Counted from the first letter of the stretch, positions 8,551 through 17,754 are shown. The stretch is 64,000 nucleotides of DNA from RYN-230 sp963782185 (GCA_963782185.1 CAWAJB010000027.1:186001-250000); one strand, 5' to 3'. Numbers and translations are program-made. Notes: a model not told the origin generated them from the sequence alone.

Positions 8551-10137
8551 CTAGCTGCCGTCCTCCGCGTGGTACCTGGCCAGCAGCACGAGTTCCTCGG
8601 GCTTGCGCGGGAACAGGGCGAACACCAGGGCCGCGCCGAGCAGGACGCCGAGGATGGCGGCCGTGTAGGCCCAGTCGTCGCCGGACAGGAACGCGCTCTT
8701 CGCCGCCGCGGTGATCTGGCTGGCGTACCGCGGGTAGCGCTGGGCCACCTCCTGGGCCCCGGCGAAGGACTTCTCCAGCTGGTTCTGGACGCTGCTGGTG
8801 ATCCGGCCGCGGTCGGGCGCGCTGGCCACCTCGCGGGCGACGGCCCGGGCGTAGCCGGCCGTGAGCAGCGCGCCCAGGATCGACTGCATGACCGCGCCAC
8901 CCAGGTCGCGCTGGAGGTCGGCGGTGCCGGAGGCCATCCCGGCCCGGCGGGTGGGGACGGAGCTGGTGAGCGAGTGCGAGGCCGGCGTGCCGGCCAGGCC
9001 CACCCCGGCGCCCAGGAACGCGAACGCCAGCCCGACGACCCAGTACGAGCTGCCCTGCTTCCACAGCAGCAGCATGGTGAGGAAGCTGAGCAGGCAGAAC
9101 ACGTAACCGCTGAGCAGCGTGAAGCCTGACCCGCGGGCGTGGGTGAGCCGGGCGGACAGGGGCGCGAACGCCACCATGCACGCGGCCGCCGGGAGGATCG
9201 CCTCCCCGGCGCGCAGCGGCGAGTAGCCGAGCACGTCCTGCAGGTACTGCTGGCCCACGAAGATCGCGCCCATCAGCGACCCGAAGACGATGATCCCGCC
9301 CACCGCGGCCACCCAGAAGATGCGCCGTCCCGCCACGTGCAGGTCGTAGAGGGGCACCCGGGCCCGGCGCTGGCGGAGGAAGAACCCGGCTCCTGCGGCC
9401 AGCGCCACCAGGCCGGTGCCGAGGGCCAGGGTCGCCGCGCCCGGTACCGGCGCGAAATTGATCGTTACTACCAGGCCCGCAACGAAAACCATCGACAGTA
9501 CTCCGCCCAGATTGTCCACGGGATCGGTGGTCTCGTTGACGTGTGACGGCACGCAGGCCAGCGCCAGGATCAACGCTACCGCCGCCAGCGGCAGGGTGAG
9601 CAGGAAGGCTGATCCCCACCAGAAGTGCTGCAGGACCAGGCCGGCCAGCAGGGGCCCCAGGGCGGTGAGCGCGCCCCCGATACCGGACCACAGGGCGATG
9701 GCCCTGATCCGGGCGGGCCCCGACCAGAGCGCGGTGATCAGGGCCAGGGTGGTGGGGTACGCCATGCCTGCGGAGATCCCGCCGAGCAGGCGGCCAGCCA
9801 GCAGCACCGCGGCGTCGGGGGCGTAGGCGGCCATCAGGCAGGCCGGCACGGACAGCAGCACGCCCGCCACGAGCATCATCCGGCGGCCGTAGCGGTCGCC
9901 CAGCGCCCCGAGGTAGAGCACCGACCCGGCCAGGCCGAGCGAGTAGCCGATGGCGATCAGGTCGAGCGTGGTCTGCCCGGTGTCGAAGGCCCGGCCGATG
10001 TCGGGCAGTGCGACGTTGGCCACGGTGAGGTTCAGGTTGGCGACCGCGGCCACCACGATCAGGGTCAGCAGGACCAGGGACGCCTGGCGCGGCGCCGTCC
10101 CCGCACCGGCGCTGCCCCGCGCGGTGGCTGTGGCCAA
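8551..10137 (-). CDS. MFS transporter, DHA2 (EmrB/QacA-type) family
   Basis: A 528-residue membrane protein with about 14 helices, typical of drug:proton antiporters. Motif A lies in the loop between helices 2 and 3 (LGALGDRYGRRMM). Motif C is suggested by the Gly-rich helix near residue 150. The C-terminus has a long external segment around VQNQLEKSFAGAQEVA before the last helix, as in many DHA2 members. The start is TTG at 10137 with GGAGGG just upstream. It is 45 nt downstream of the geranylgeranyl-reductase-like gene and may be its operon partner. The substrate is unknown. Confidence 0.85.
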   Translation of the reverse strand: MATATARGSAGAGTAPRQASLVLLTLIVVAAVANLNLTVANVALPDIGRAFDTGQTTLDLIAIGYSLGLAGSVLYLGALGDRYGRRMMLVAGVLLSVPACLMAAYAPDAAVLLAGRLLGGISAGMAYPTTLALITALWSGPARIRAIALWSGIGGALTALGPLLAGLVLQHFWWGSAFLLTLPLAAVALILALACVPSHVNETTDPVDNLGGVLSMVFVAGLVVTINFAPVPGAATLALGTGLVALAAGAGFFLRQRRARVPLYDLHVAGRRIFWVAAVGGIIVFGSLMGAIFVGQQYLQDVLGYSPLRAGEAILPAAACMVAFAPLSARLTHARGSGFTLLSGYVFCLLSFLTMLLLWKQGSSYWVVGLAFAFLGAGVGLAGTPASHSLTSSVPTRRAGMASGTADLQRDLGGAVMQSILGALLTAGYARAVAREVASAPDRGRITSSVQNQLEKSFAGAQEVAQRYPRYASQITAAAKSAFLSGDDWAYTAAILGVLLGAALVFALFPRKPEELVLLARYHAEDGS

Positions 10138-10182
10138 GGTCCCTCCCGGGGGGTCCGGGGGGGTGTGGCCAAGCCAATCAGG

Positions 10183-11535
10183 TCACGGCAGCCGCGCGTC
10201 ATCCCTGGCGGGTGAAGTGACCAGGCTCCCGGGCCCAGGGTCCGGGCCGCCGGCGTCCGGGCCACCCGGGCCCAGGTGACGGGGGTCCAGGTGGCTCAGG
10301 TCCGGCGGGTTCGCGGGCCACCGGCGGCCCAGGCGGCTGGCCCCCCGCTGGACCATCCCGGCCGTCCACGCGGCCGGCCGCGGGGTGGCCCCGTCCACCA
10401 GCCCGTTCCAGTACAGCGACCAGGTGCCGGCGACGACCCGGCGGACCGCGGGCGCGGTGAGCACCCGGACCCCGGCCGACGCAGCGCGCGGGCGGCGCAG
10501 CAGGGTGGCCTGCAGGGCCGCGGCCCCCGGCAGGTAGCGGCCGAACGCGGACGTCAGCGTCCCGGTGTAGGCCGCGGCGGCCTGCCCGGGGCCGGCCAGC
10601 AGGGCCTCCGCGGCCAGCCGCGCGCTGACCATGCCGGGGCCGATGCCCTCACCCTGCAGCGGGTTGATCAGCCCCGCCGCGTCCCCGGCCAGCAGCAGGT
10701 TCCCGGCCGCCGGCGGGGTCCCGGTGCCGCCCATCCGCAGCCAGCCGCCGGTGACCGGCCCGGGCCTGGCCTCCGGGGCCAGGTCACCCGACGTGCGCAG
10801 CAGGGTGATGAACCGGTCCAGGTCGCCGCGCAGCCGGGCCTGCCGCCGCCGGGTGCCGAGGCCCACCCCGATGCCCACGTTGGCCCGCCCGTCGGCGCCG
10901 GGAAACAGCCAGCCGTACCCGGGGTAGATCCGCCACGGCACCTGGTCCAGCAGGACCAGCAACGGCAGCGGCACCTCGGCCGGGATGTAGCAGCGGATGG
11001 CGAAGCCCCACAGGGCGCTGCCCGGGTCCAGCATCCCGGCCAGCCGGGCGACGGGGCTCAGCGCGCCGTCCGCGCCGATGAAGGCGTCCGCGGCGAGCCT
11101 GCGGCCGTCGCTGGTGATCAGCGCGCGGAGCGGGCCGCCCGGCGCCCGGTCCACCCCGCTGACCCGGGCCCGGATGGGTTCCGCACCCGCCTGGAGCGCG
11201 GCCGCCCGGAGCGCGTCGTCCAGGATGACCCGGGGGATGACCACCCCGTGGCCCGGATAGGTCCGGCCGGGGAAGGCCGGCAGCCGCGCCCGGTGCCCGG
11301 ACGGCCCCACGACCAGGAGGTCCGCGCCCTGGCCGGCGTCCGGAACAGACACGCCCAGCTCGTCGAGCAGGCCCACACCGCGCGGCCCGACCAGGTCACC
11401 GCAGGCCTTGTCGCGGGGGAAGGCCGCCTTGTCCACCAGCGCGACCCGGGCGCCGCCGCGGGCCAGCACCAGCGCGGCCACGCTCCCGGCCGGGCCGGCC
11501 CCGGCCACCACCACGTCGAAACCGGGCGCACTCAC
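10183..11535 (-). CDS. FAD-dependent geranylgeranyl-reductase-family protein (MenJ-like)
   Basis: A 450-residue flavoprotein. GTG at 11535 overlaps the stop of the upstream membrane-protein gene (GTGA). The N-terminus has the FAD-binding Rossmann motif VVVAGAGPAGSVAALVLA, then PRDKACGDLVGPRG, the Cys-containing motif of this family. A second FAD contact is LLAGDAAGLINPLQGEGIGP. The family saturates isoprenoid chains such as geranylgeranyl groups or menaquinone tails. With a UbiE-like methyltransferase and a polytopic membrane protein in the same overlapping unit, a role in quinone or terpenoid tail modification is likely but inferred. Confidence 0.82.
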   Translation of the reverse strand: MSAPGFDVVVAGAGPAGSVAALVLARGGARVALVDKAAFPRDKACGDLVGPRGVGLLDELGVSVPDAGQGADLLVVGPSGHRARLPAFPGRTYPGHGVVIPRVILDDALRAAALQAGAEPIRARVSGVDRAPGGPLRALITSDGRRLAADAFIGADGALSPVARLAGMLDPGSALWGFAIRCYIPAEVPLPLLVLLDQVPWRIYPGYGWLFPGADGRANVGIGVGLGTRRRQARLRGDLDRFITLLRTSGDLAPEARPGPVTGGWLRMGGTGTPPAAGNLLLAGDAAGLINPLQGEGIGPGMVSARLAAEALLAGPGQAAAAYTGTLTSAFGRYLPGAAALQATLLRRPRAASAGVRVLTAPAVRRVVAGTWSLYWNGLVDGATPRPAAWTAGMVQRGASRLGRRWPANPPDLSHLDPRHLGPGGPDAGGPDPGPGSLVTSPARDDARLP

Positions 11536-12257
11536 CGGGCCAGCACCAGGGCCACGGCCAGGGTGCCGGTGGCCCACGTGAAGTAGCGGAGCGCGCGCTC
11601 CAGCGGGGCGAGCAGGTCGGCCCGGCCGAGTTCCTGCTGGCTGCCATCCCGCCAGGTGACCCGGACGGACACCGAGGCGATCCGGCGGCGCAGCGCGCGG
11701 GCCGGGGTACTCAGCGAGCGCTGCCCCATGGACAGGAAGAACGCGGCCGCCGCAGCGACCAGCACGGGCGGCGGCAGCGTCCAGTGCTGGGCATAGGCGC
11801 CGACCAGGACCGGGAACGCGCCCCAGGCCGCGCCGAACCAGAAGTCGCTGTGCAGCACGCCGCCGGCCAGTTCCAGGTTGTACCCGCAGACCAGGATCGC
11901 GCCGGCGATGACGAACGGCAGCAGCCGCAGGCCCCCGTCGATCAGGCCCATGACGATCGCGATGGCGATGGACACCCCGGCGGTGGCCGCGAGGACCACG
12001 CCGCCGATGCCCGTGCTCAGCGGCCGGCCGTTGAGCTCGTCAAGTGCGTGCGCCCCGATGCCCACGGCCAGGAAAAACGCGAGCATCGTGGCGGCGAGCC
12101 GCCAGAGCACCGGGTGTGGCACCAGCGCCGCCCCGATCGCCACGTAGGACAGGTGCCAGAGCGTGTACGGCGGGTGCAGCAGCGTGACCCAGTCACGGAA
12201 GCCCCCGGTGCCACGGCCCACGGCGTAGAACGCGGTCTTCTCGGTCCGCGAGCTCAC
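11532..12257 (-). CDS. Polytopic membrane protein of an isoprenoid-modification cluster, function unknown
   Basis: 241 residues with about seven hydrophobic helices. A conserved-looking motif, GAHALDELNGRPLSTG, lies at the end of helix 2. The layout recalls small UbiA-like prenyltransferase relatives, but the canonical NDxxD motif of UbiA is not seen, so no enzyme activity is assigned. A roughly 45-residue hydrophilic stretch (RALRRRIASVSVRVTWRDGS) precedes the last helix. The gene overlaps both neighbours by 4 nt, so all three should be made in fixed proportion. Confidence 0.7.
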   Translation of the reverse strand: MSSRTEKTAFYAVGRGTGGFRDWVTLLHPPYTLWHLSYVAIGAALVPHPVLWRLAATMLAFFLAVGIGAHALDELNGRPLSTGIGGVVLAATAGVSIAIAIVMGLIDGGLRLLPFVIAGAILVCGYNLELAGGVLHSDFWFGAAWGAFPVLVGAYAQHWTLPPPVLVAAAAAFFLSMGQRSLSTPARALRRRIASVSVRVTWRDGSQQELGRADLLAPLERALRYFTWATGTLAVALVLAR

Positions 12258-13021
12258 GAAACGGGTCCCCCGGCCGGCCCGGCCTTACGGCCCCACATGA
12301 CCAGCCCGCCGCCCAGGCTCATCACGCTGACCCCGATGTCGGTCAGGCCCGCTGCCCGCCAGGCCGCGATGTGATCGTCGAGGGAATGGCGCCGGTAGTG
12401 CACGGAGATGCTGGGCCCGAGGAAGCGGCCGACCCGGTACCAGGCCGCGCCGCCGGTCAGCGCGCCGAGCACGGGCAGGGCCAGCCGGGTGTAGCACCAC
12501 CAGGCCAGCCGCCACGCGCGTTGCGGGGGGAGGTAGAACTCCAGGCTGGCCAGGGTGCCGCCGGGACGCAGGCAGCGGGCCATCTCGGCGATGGTCACCG
12601 CCGGGTCGTCGACGTAGCGCAGCAGGTAGGAGAAGGTCACCGCGTCGAAGGTCGCGTCGGGGAACGGGAGGTCATCGGCGCGGCCGACGGCGAGCCGCAC
12701 CCGGCCGCGCCCGCCGGTACGCCGGGTCCGGGTCACGCCTGCGCGGAGCATGGGCTCGTTCAGGTCGACCCCGACCACGTCGGCCCCGGTCCGGCCCGCC
12801 ACCGCCAGCGCAATCCCGGCCGGCCCGGTCGCCACATCCAGCGCCAGGCCCGGCTGGCCGGCGGCGGTGCGGCTGACCACCGCCCGCCGCCAGCGCCGGT
12901 CCTGCCCCATGGAGAGCAGGTAGGCGAGCCGGTCGTAGCGGTCAGGAAGCCCCTCGAACACGGCGCGCGCGACCGGCTCGCCACGCAGGCGGGCATCCTG
13001 GGCAGGTGCGGCGGTCACCAC
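12254..13021 (-). CDS. UbiE/MenG-like class I methyltransferase
   Basis: 255 residues. The N-terminus LPDRYDRLAYLLSMGQDRRW is the FdxxAxxYD-type opening of UbiE/MenG proteins. The SAM site is LALDVATGPAGIAL and the post-motif region is LPFPDATFDAVTFSYLLRYVDDP. It is the first gene of the three-gene overlapping unit. Demethylmenaquinone methylation is the closest named function, but the C-terminal part (ISVHYRRHSLDDHIAAWRAAG) departs from housekeeping MenG, so a paralogue acting on another prenylated substrate is possible. The start is the outer of two adjacent GTG codons. Confidence 0.78.
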   Translation of the reverse strand: MVTAAPAQDARLRGEPVARAVFEGLPDRYDRLAYLLSMGQDRRWRRAVVSRTAAGQPGLALDVATGPAGIALAVAGRTGADVVGVDLNEPMLRAGVTRTRRTGGRGRVRLAVGRADDLPFPDATFDAVTFSYLLRYVDDPAVTIAEMARCLRPGGTLASLEFYLPPQRAWRLAWWCYTRLALPVLGALTGGAAWYRVGRFLGPSISVHYRRHSLDDHIAAWRAAGLTDIGVSVMSLGGGLVMWGRKAGPAGGPVS

Positions 13022-13392
13022 GTGCCGGGCTGAGCCAACGGGGCGCTCCAGTGCTCAAACTCAAGGTTGGGTGGTCGGTGCCACGTACTGGGATCGTCGC
13101 ATGCGTGCCCGTGATGGGCAAGGATGTCCCGCGGCCCGTCGGGCGGTCCCAGGCCAGCGCCGCAGACCAGCCCGGCCGCCGTTCCTCAGGCAGGGCACCA
13201 GCCGGATGGGCCTGCGGGCGGCCGCGTGAGCATCTGGCGTCCAGGCCCCCGCCGGACCCCGCCCGCGCTGGTTCAGCGGCGGGCGCTGCCGGAGTTCACG
13301 CAGACTGGCCTCGCGGAAACATGCACCTAGGGGCGTTCGGCGAAGGCCACTTCGCCACGTTATGGCGGTCACACCCGGGAGCCGAGCCCGTT

Positions 13393-13421
13393 CGCCGGGG
13401 GGCAATTCAATGCCCCCGGCG
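13393..13421 (-). terminator. Hairpin downstream of the DEAD-box helicase gene
   Basis: CGCCGGGGGGCA and TGCCCCCGGCG form an 11-bp stem with one bulged G and the loop ATTCAA. It sits about 70 nt past the helicase stop, with no U tract. The rest of the gap from 13022 to 13488 shows no supported gene. Confidence 0.55.
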
Positions 13422-13488
13422 ACGACCTGGACCGGGCTTGCGCACAGCCGCGGCGCAACGACCCGGGCAAGCGCTGATGGGCAGCGGG

Positions 13489-15078
13489 CTAGCTGGCCTC
13501 GGGCAGGCGGGCCCGCGGCCCGCGGCTGCGGCCGGACGCCTGGTCCACCCCGGTCCTGGGGCGGCCGCTGCGGCCAGTGCGGGGGCGCGCGCCGGGCTGA
13601 CCCCGGCCAGGCTGACCCCGGCCAGGCTGGCCTGGGCCAGGCTGGCGCCGGCTGGGCTGGCCGGCGCCCGCCGCGCGTTCCGGGCGGGGCGGTCGCGGCG
13701 GGATCGGGGTCCCGGCCGTCGCGATGTCACGGACCGCCGAGGCACCGGGCTGCACCTGGTGGCGGGCCGGGCTGACCCCGGCCGCCTCGTGCAGCCGGGC
13801 GACCTCGCGGACCTGCCCGGGATCGGCGAGGGCGAGCACGGTCCCGGTCGCGCCGGCCCGGCCGGTGCGGCCCGAGCGGTGCAGGTAGTCCTTGTGGTCG
13901 TTCGGCGGGTCGAAGTGCACGACCAGGCCGACATCGTCGACGTGCAGGCCGCGCGCGGCCACGTCGGTAGCGACCAGCACCCGCGGGTAGCCCGCGGCGA
14001 ACCCGTCCAGGGCGCGCTGGCGCTGGTTCTGATTGAGGTCGCCGTGGATCGCGGCCGCCTCGACCCCGGCCCGGGTGAGCTGCTTGGCCAGGCGGCCCGC
14101 GCCGTGCTTGGTCCGGACGAAGATCAAGGTGCGGTCCGGCCGCCCGGCGATCTCGGCGGCGATCGCCACCTTGTCCGCCGCGGGCAGCACGAACATCTGG
14201 TGATCCGCGGCCTGGCCCGGGTCGGTCAGCGGGGCGACGGCGTGCAGGGCCGGGTCGGTCAGGTACCTGGTGACTAGCCGGTCCACGTCCCGGTCCAGGG
14301 TGGCTGAGAACAGCATCCGCTGCCCGTCCGGCGGTGTCTCGTCGAGCAGCCGGATCACAGCAGGCAGGAAGCCCAGGTCGGCCATGTGGTCGGCCTCGTC
14401 AACCACGGCGATGTTGACCTGGGCGAGGCTGGCGGCGCCGCGCTCGAGCAGGTCGATGAGCCGCCCGGGCGTGGCGACCACGATGTCCACCCCGCGGGCG
14501 AGCTGCTCGATCTGGCGGCCCATCGGGGCACCGCCGTACACGGTGGTGACCCGGACACCGAGCCGGCGGCCCAGCGGTGCAAGCACCTCGGCGACCTGCC
14601 TGGCCAGCTCCCGGGTGGGGACCAGGACCAGCCCGCGCGGGGCGCGCGGCTGGCGGGGGCCTGCGGCGTGGGCCAGCCGGGCCAGCAGGGGCAGGCCGAA
14701 GGCGAGGGTCTTGCCGGACCCGGTCTGCGCACGGCCGAGTACGTCCCGGCCGGCCAGCGCGTCGGGCAGGGCCCGGGCCTGGATGGCGAAGGGCGCGTCG
14801 ATGCCCTGCTCGCGGAGCGCCGCCACCAGCGGGCCGGGCAGGCCCAGCTCGGCGAACGTCGTCGCGGCCGGGGCCGGCTCGCTGAGCGCCGCGGTCAGGG
14901 CGCGCTCGAGCTCGGAGGCGGGGGGCGTACGGGGCGGGGCGGGCCGGTGCGGCCTGCCCTGCTGAGACGGCCTGCGCGGGCCGGCCGACCGGCCGGGGCG
15001 GGCCGGCCTCCGCCGCCGGTGACCGGCAGACGAGCCGGATCCCGGGGCAGCGGGGCGCTGGGGCACGGTGAACTCCAT
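13489..15078 (-). CDS. DEAD-box ATP-dependent RNA helicase
   Basis: 529 residues. All helicase motifs are present in order: Q motif (TTFAELGLPGPLV with GIDAPFAIQ), Walker A AQTGSGKT, Ia PTRELARQ, Ib TPGR, II VDEADHM, III FSATL, IV LIFVRTK, V ATDVAARGLHVDDV and VI YLHRSGRTGRAG. Motif II ends in His rather than the usual DEAD Asp (DEADHM), as in many actinobacterial members. The N-terminal 70 residues and the C-terminal 100 are basic, disordered-looking tails. The C-terminal one contains a 15-bp minisatellite (GQPGR units). A role in RNA unwinding at low temperature or in ribosome assembly is inferred from the family. Confidence 0.92.
   Translation of the reverse strand: MEFTVPQRPAAPGSGSSAGHRRRRPARPGRSAGPRRPSQQGRPHRPAPPRTPPASELERALTAALSEPAPAATTFAELGLPGPLVAALREQGIDAPFAIQARALPDALAGRDVLGRAQTGSGKTLAFGLPLLARLAHAAGPRQPRAPRGLVLVPTRELARQVAEVLAPLGRRLGVRVTTVYGGAPMGRQIEQLARGVDIVVATPGRLIDLLERGAASLAQVNIAVVDEADHMADLGFLPAVIRLLDETPPDGQRMLFSATLDRDVDRLVTRYLTDPALHAVAPLTDPGQAADHQMFVLPAADKVAIAAEIAGRPDRTLIFVRTKHGAGRLAKQLTRAGVEAAAIHGDLNQNQRQRALDGFAAGYPRVLVATDVAARGLHVDDVGLVVHFDPPNDHKDYLHRSGRTGRAGATGTVLALADPGQVREVARLHEAAGVSPARHQVQPGASAVRDIATAGTPIPPRPPRPERAAGAGQPSRRQPGPGQPGRGQPGRGQPGARPRTGRSGRPRTGVDQASGRSRGPRARLPEAS
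13596..13655 (-). repeat. 15-bp in-frame tandem repeat in the helicase tail
   Basis: Two perfect copies of GCTGACCCCGGCCAG (plus-strand reading) followed by two diverged copies of the same length, with traces of a fifth. In the helicase frame they encode GQPGR-type pentapeptides. Confidence 0.85.
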
Positions 15079-15206
15079 CCATGATTCGGGGGCCGCGCCG
15101 CGGGACCAGCGTCACGACAGCGGCGAACCAGGGTGGGTTCACCGGGAAGCGGACTGCTCACAGATGCGACCACGCGGGCCACTCGCCCGCGGAAGTGGCG
15201 GCATCG

Positions 15207-15746
15207 TTAGCCGCCTGATGTCTCAACCCTATCAGCGGGCTTGTTCTTCCCGCCGGCGAGGGGCGGCGGGCCCTCCCCTTCCGGATCGGGCTTCTCGAAG
15301 TAGCTGACCGCCAGGTAGGCGGCCACGAAAGCCACCACCATGCCGATCAGCAGGGCCAGTTCGGCGGTGGGGATGACGTGCTCGTTGCTGAGCAGGAACA
15401 GGATCCGCCTGATCACGGCGACCAGCCCGACCACGATAAAGGGCTGCGCGGCGAGGCGGTGCGCGCGCAGCGATAGCACCACCGTGTGCACGATCTCGAC
15501 CAGGATCAGCACCAGCAGGACCCGGTCGAGCAGATTGATGGCGGCGGTGGCGATCGAGTGCTTCACGTCCTCGGCGAAGCTGACCACCCCGGACACCGCC
15601 AGCGTGGCGGCGAGAACGATGAGCACGACCCCCACGGCCACGGAAACGAAGTCCTGGGCATGCTCCAGGGCCCAGATCGACGTGGCGACGGCCGGGCGGG
15701 GAGCGCGCCGGTCCGGCTCCGGCTCCTGCGCATGGCCGTCACTCAT
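15207..15746 (-). CDS. psiE: PsiE-family phosphate-starvation membrane protein
   Basis: 179 residues with four membrane helices. The PsiE signature lies between helices 2 and 3, with LVEIVHTVVLSL and RRILFL on either side of QPFIVVGLVAVI. The biochemical role of the family is unknown; E. coli psiE responds to phosphate limitation. It lies 25 nt downstream of a polyphosphate kinase 2 gene on the same strand. This supports a joint phosphate/energy-stress role, though that is inference. Confidence 0.85.
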   Translation of the reverse strand: MSDGHAQEPEPDRRAPRPAVATSIWALEHAQDFVSVAVGVVLIVLAATLAVSGVVSFAEDVKHSIATAAINLLDRVLLVLILVEIVHTVVLSLRAHRLAAQPFIVVGLVAVIRRILFLLSNEHVIPTAELALLIGMVVAFVAAYLAVSYFEKPDPEGEGPPPLAGGKNKPADRVETSGG

Positions 15747-15747
15747 G

Positions 15748-15787
15748 GCCGTTACTCACGTCTGCTGGCCGTTACTCACGTCTGCGC
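15748..15787. repeat. 20-bp tandem duplication at the ppk2-psiE junction
   Basis: GGCCGTTACTCACGTCTGC occurs twice head to tail (period 20). One copy contains the last codons and TAA stop of ppk2; the other fills the space before the psiE start. It looks like a recent slippage event that reset the spacing between the two genes. Confidence 0.9.
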
Positions 15788-16671
15788 TTCTCCAGGGCCG
15801 CCGCGTGGTCAGGAACGTAGGTCTGCATTTCCCGCGGCACCCGCACGTACCCCTTCGCGGGCGGCCGCGACGGCAGCTCCAGCGTGGTCCGCTGGACGTC
15901 GTGGTAGGGGATGGTGGAGAGCAGGTGGGCGATCATGTTGATCCGGGCCCGCCGCTTGTCGTCGCTTTCCACGACGTACCAGGGTGCCTCGGGGATGTCG
16001 GTGTGCAGCATCATCTCGTCCTTAGCCCGGCTGTAGTCTTCCCACCGGGTGACCGACTCCAGATCCATGGGGGACAGCTTCCACCGCCTCATCGGATCTT
16101 CCAGGCGCGACCGGAATCGCTCCTGCTGCTCAGCGTCGCTGACCGAGAACCAGTACTTGCGCAGCAGTATGCCGTCCTCGACCAGCATCCGCTCGAAAAG
16201 CGGGCATTGGTGCAGGAATCGGGCGTAGTCCTCCTTGGAGCAGAATCCCATGACGTGCTCGACCCCGGCCCGGTTGTACCAGCTGCGGTCGAACAGGACG
16301 ATCTGGCCGCCGGCGGGCAGGTGCTCGACGAACCGCTGGAAGTACCACTGGGACTGCTCCCGCTCGGTCGGGGCGGGCAGGGCCGCGATGCGGGCAATCC
16401 GCGGGTTGAGGTACTGGGCAACCCGCTTGATCGTGCTGCCCTTGCCCGCGGCGTCGCGGCCTTCAAAGATCACGACTATCCGGGCTTTCTCGGCGCGGAC
16501 CCACTCCTGGGCCTTCACCAGCTCGGCCTGGAGCCGGTAGAGCTCGGTCTCGTACAGCTTGCGTGGCAGCCGCTCCGCCTTGGCGGCTTTCGCAGCCTTG
16601 CTGGCCTTGGCCGCCTTGGGCTGGTGGTTCCCGCCCTGTGCGGACACCACCGCCTGGTCTTTGCGAGCCAT
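15772..16671 (-). CDS. ppk2: Polyphosphate kinase 2
   Basis: Transfers phosphate between polyphosphate and nucleotides. The ATG at 16671 is preferred over an upstream in-frame ATG because AGGGGGTG lies 6 nt before it; this gives about 299 residues. The PPK2 motifs are all present: Walker A IFEGRDAAGKGSTIKR, GQIVLFDRSWYNRAGVEHVMGF (Walker B and lid region) and RWKLSPMDLES. A short Lys/Ala-rich N-terminal tail precedes the domain. The length and single domain fit class I PPK2, which mainly uses polyP to phosphorylate ADP or GDP. psiE follows directly. Confidence 0.93.
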   Translation of the reverse strand: MARKDQAVVSAQGGNHQPKAAKASKAAKAAKAERLPRKLYETELYRLQAELVKAQEWVRAEKARIVVIFEGRDAAGKGSTIKRVAQYLNPRIARIAALPAPTEREQSQWYFQRFVEHLPAGGQIVLFDRSWYNRAGVEHVMGFCSKEDYARFLHQCPLFERMLVEDGILLRKYWFSVSDAEQQERFRSRLEDPMRRWKLSPMDLESVTRWEDYSRAKDEMMLHTDIPEAPWYVVESDDKRRARINMIAHLLSTIPYHDVQRTTLELPSRPPAKGYVRVPREMQTYVPDHAAALEKRRRE

Positions 16672-16759
16672 CGGATGCACCCCCTGGGCGTACAAAACAC
16701 TGTGCCTGGGAGTCAACCACGTCACGGCCGGCGTGACGACCCTTCGGCCGCGCCACTGC

Positions 16760-17713
16760 TCAGCCGGGCCCGGCCGGCGCAGCGAGCCGGGCCGCCACGG
16801 CGATCAGGTCCCGGACCGGGCCGGGCGGCGGCTGGGGCGCGCCTGTCCAGACCGCCCGCAGCCTGCGGCCCAGGTCCAGCCCCGGGACGCTGATCACGGC
16901 CAGCCGCCCCGCCGCCACGTTCTCGCGCACGGCCAGCAGGCTCAGCACGGCCGGGCCCGCCCCGGCCTGGACCGCCTGGCGGACCGCGGTGGTAGTGCTC
17001 AGCCGCAGGGCGGGCGCGGCCAGCTGGGTGCCCGGGCCCAGGCAGGAAGCCAGGGCCGCGTGCAGCGACTCCCGGGTGCCGGATCCCTCCTCCCGCTCGA
17101 CCAGCGGCGTGGCGGCCAGCTCGCCCGGGCGGACCGGGGACCGGCGACGGGCCCAGGGATGGTCGGGGCGGACCACGACGGCCAGCCGGTCGGCGGCCAC
17201 CACCCGGGACCGCAGCCCGCGTGGTGGGGTGGGGCCCTCGACGAAGCCGAGGTCCACGCCGTGCTCCGCGACCATGCCCGCCACGGCCTCGCTGTTGGCC
17301 GCGAGCAGGGTGATGTCGGCGGGCCGCCGGGCCGCGCGCTCGTACTCGTCGCGCAGGGCGACCAGCCAGGCGGGGAGCAGGTGCTCCGCGATCGTGAGGC
17401 TCGCCGCGACCCGCAGCTGGGCGTCGCGTGCCCGGCGCAGGCTGGCGATGCCGCTGTCGAGCTCGCCCGCCTGGGCGAGCAGCGGCGCGGCCCAGTCCAC
17501 CAGCAGCGCCCCGGCCGGGGTGAGCCGCGACCCCCGCGGATCCCGGTCCAGCAGGATCGTGCCCACCTGGGCCTCCATCGCCCGGAGCCGGGCCGATGCG
17601 GCCTGCTGGCTGGTCCCGGCGTGCCGCGCGGCCGCCCCGATGCTGCCGTACCGGGCCACGGCCACGAACAGCTCCAGGGCAGCCAGGTCGGGAACGTGCG
17701 GGCTCAATGGCAC
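16760..17713 (-). CDS. LysR-family transcriptional regulator
   Basis: 317 residues from GTG at 17713. The N-terminal winged HTH is LAALELFVAVARYGSIGAAARHAG, with recognition helix SQQAASARLRAMEAQVG. The effector-binding domain follows from about residue 90. It is divergent from the TDT transporter, the usual geometry for a LysR regulator and its target. The shared 115-bp intergenic region contains a matching inverted repeat at 17755-17773. The effector is unknown. Confidence 0.9.
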   Translation of the reverse strand: MPLSPHVPDLAALELFVAVARYGSIGAAARHAGTSQQAASARLRAMEAQVGTILLDRDPRGSRLTPAGALLVDWAAPLLAQAGELDSGIASLRRARDAQLRVAASLTIAEHLLPAWLVALRDEYERAARRPADITLLAANSEAVAGMVAEHGVDLGFVEGPTPPRGLRSRVVAADRLAVVVRPDHPWARRRSPVRPGELAATPLVEREEGSGTRESLHAALASCLGPGTQLAAPALRLSTTTAVRQAVQAGAGPAVLSLLAVRENVAAGRLAVISVPGLDLGRRLRAVWTGAPQPPPGPVRDLIAVAARLAAPAGPG

Positions 17714-17754
17714 GTCACCACGATAACCGGGGCACAACGGCGGCCTGTGGGTGG

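Noticed and set aside
13006..14277. A long plus-strand frame across the intergenic region and the helicase tail
   Set aside because: Low-complexity Arg/Gly/Ala product, antisense to a complete DEAD-box gene, with no ribosome site.
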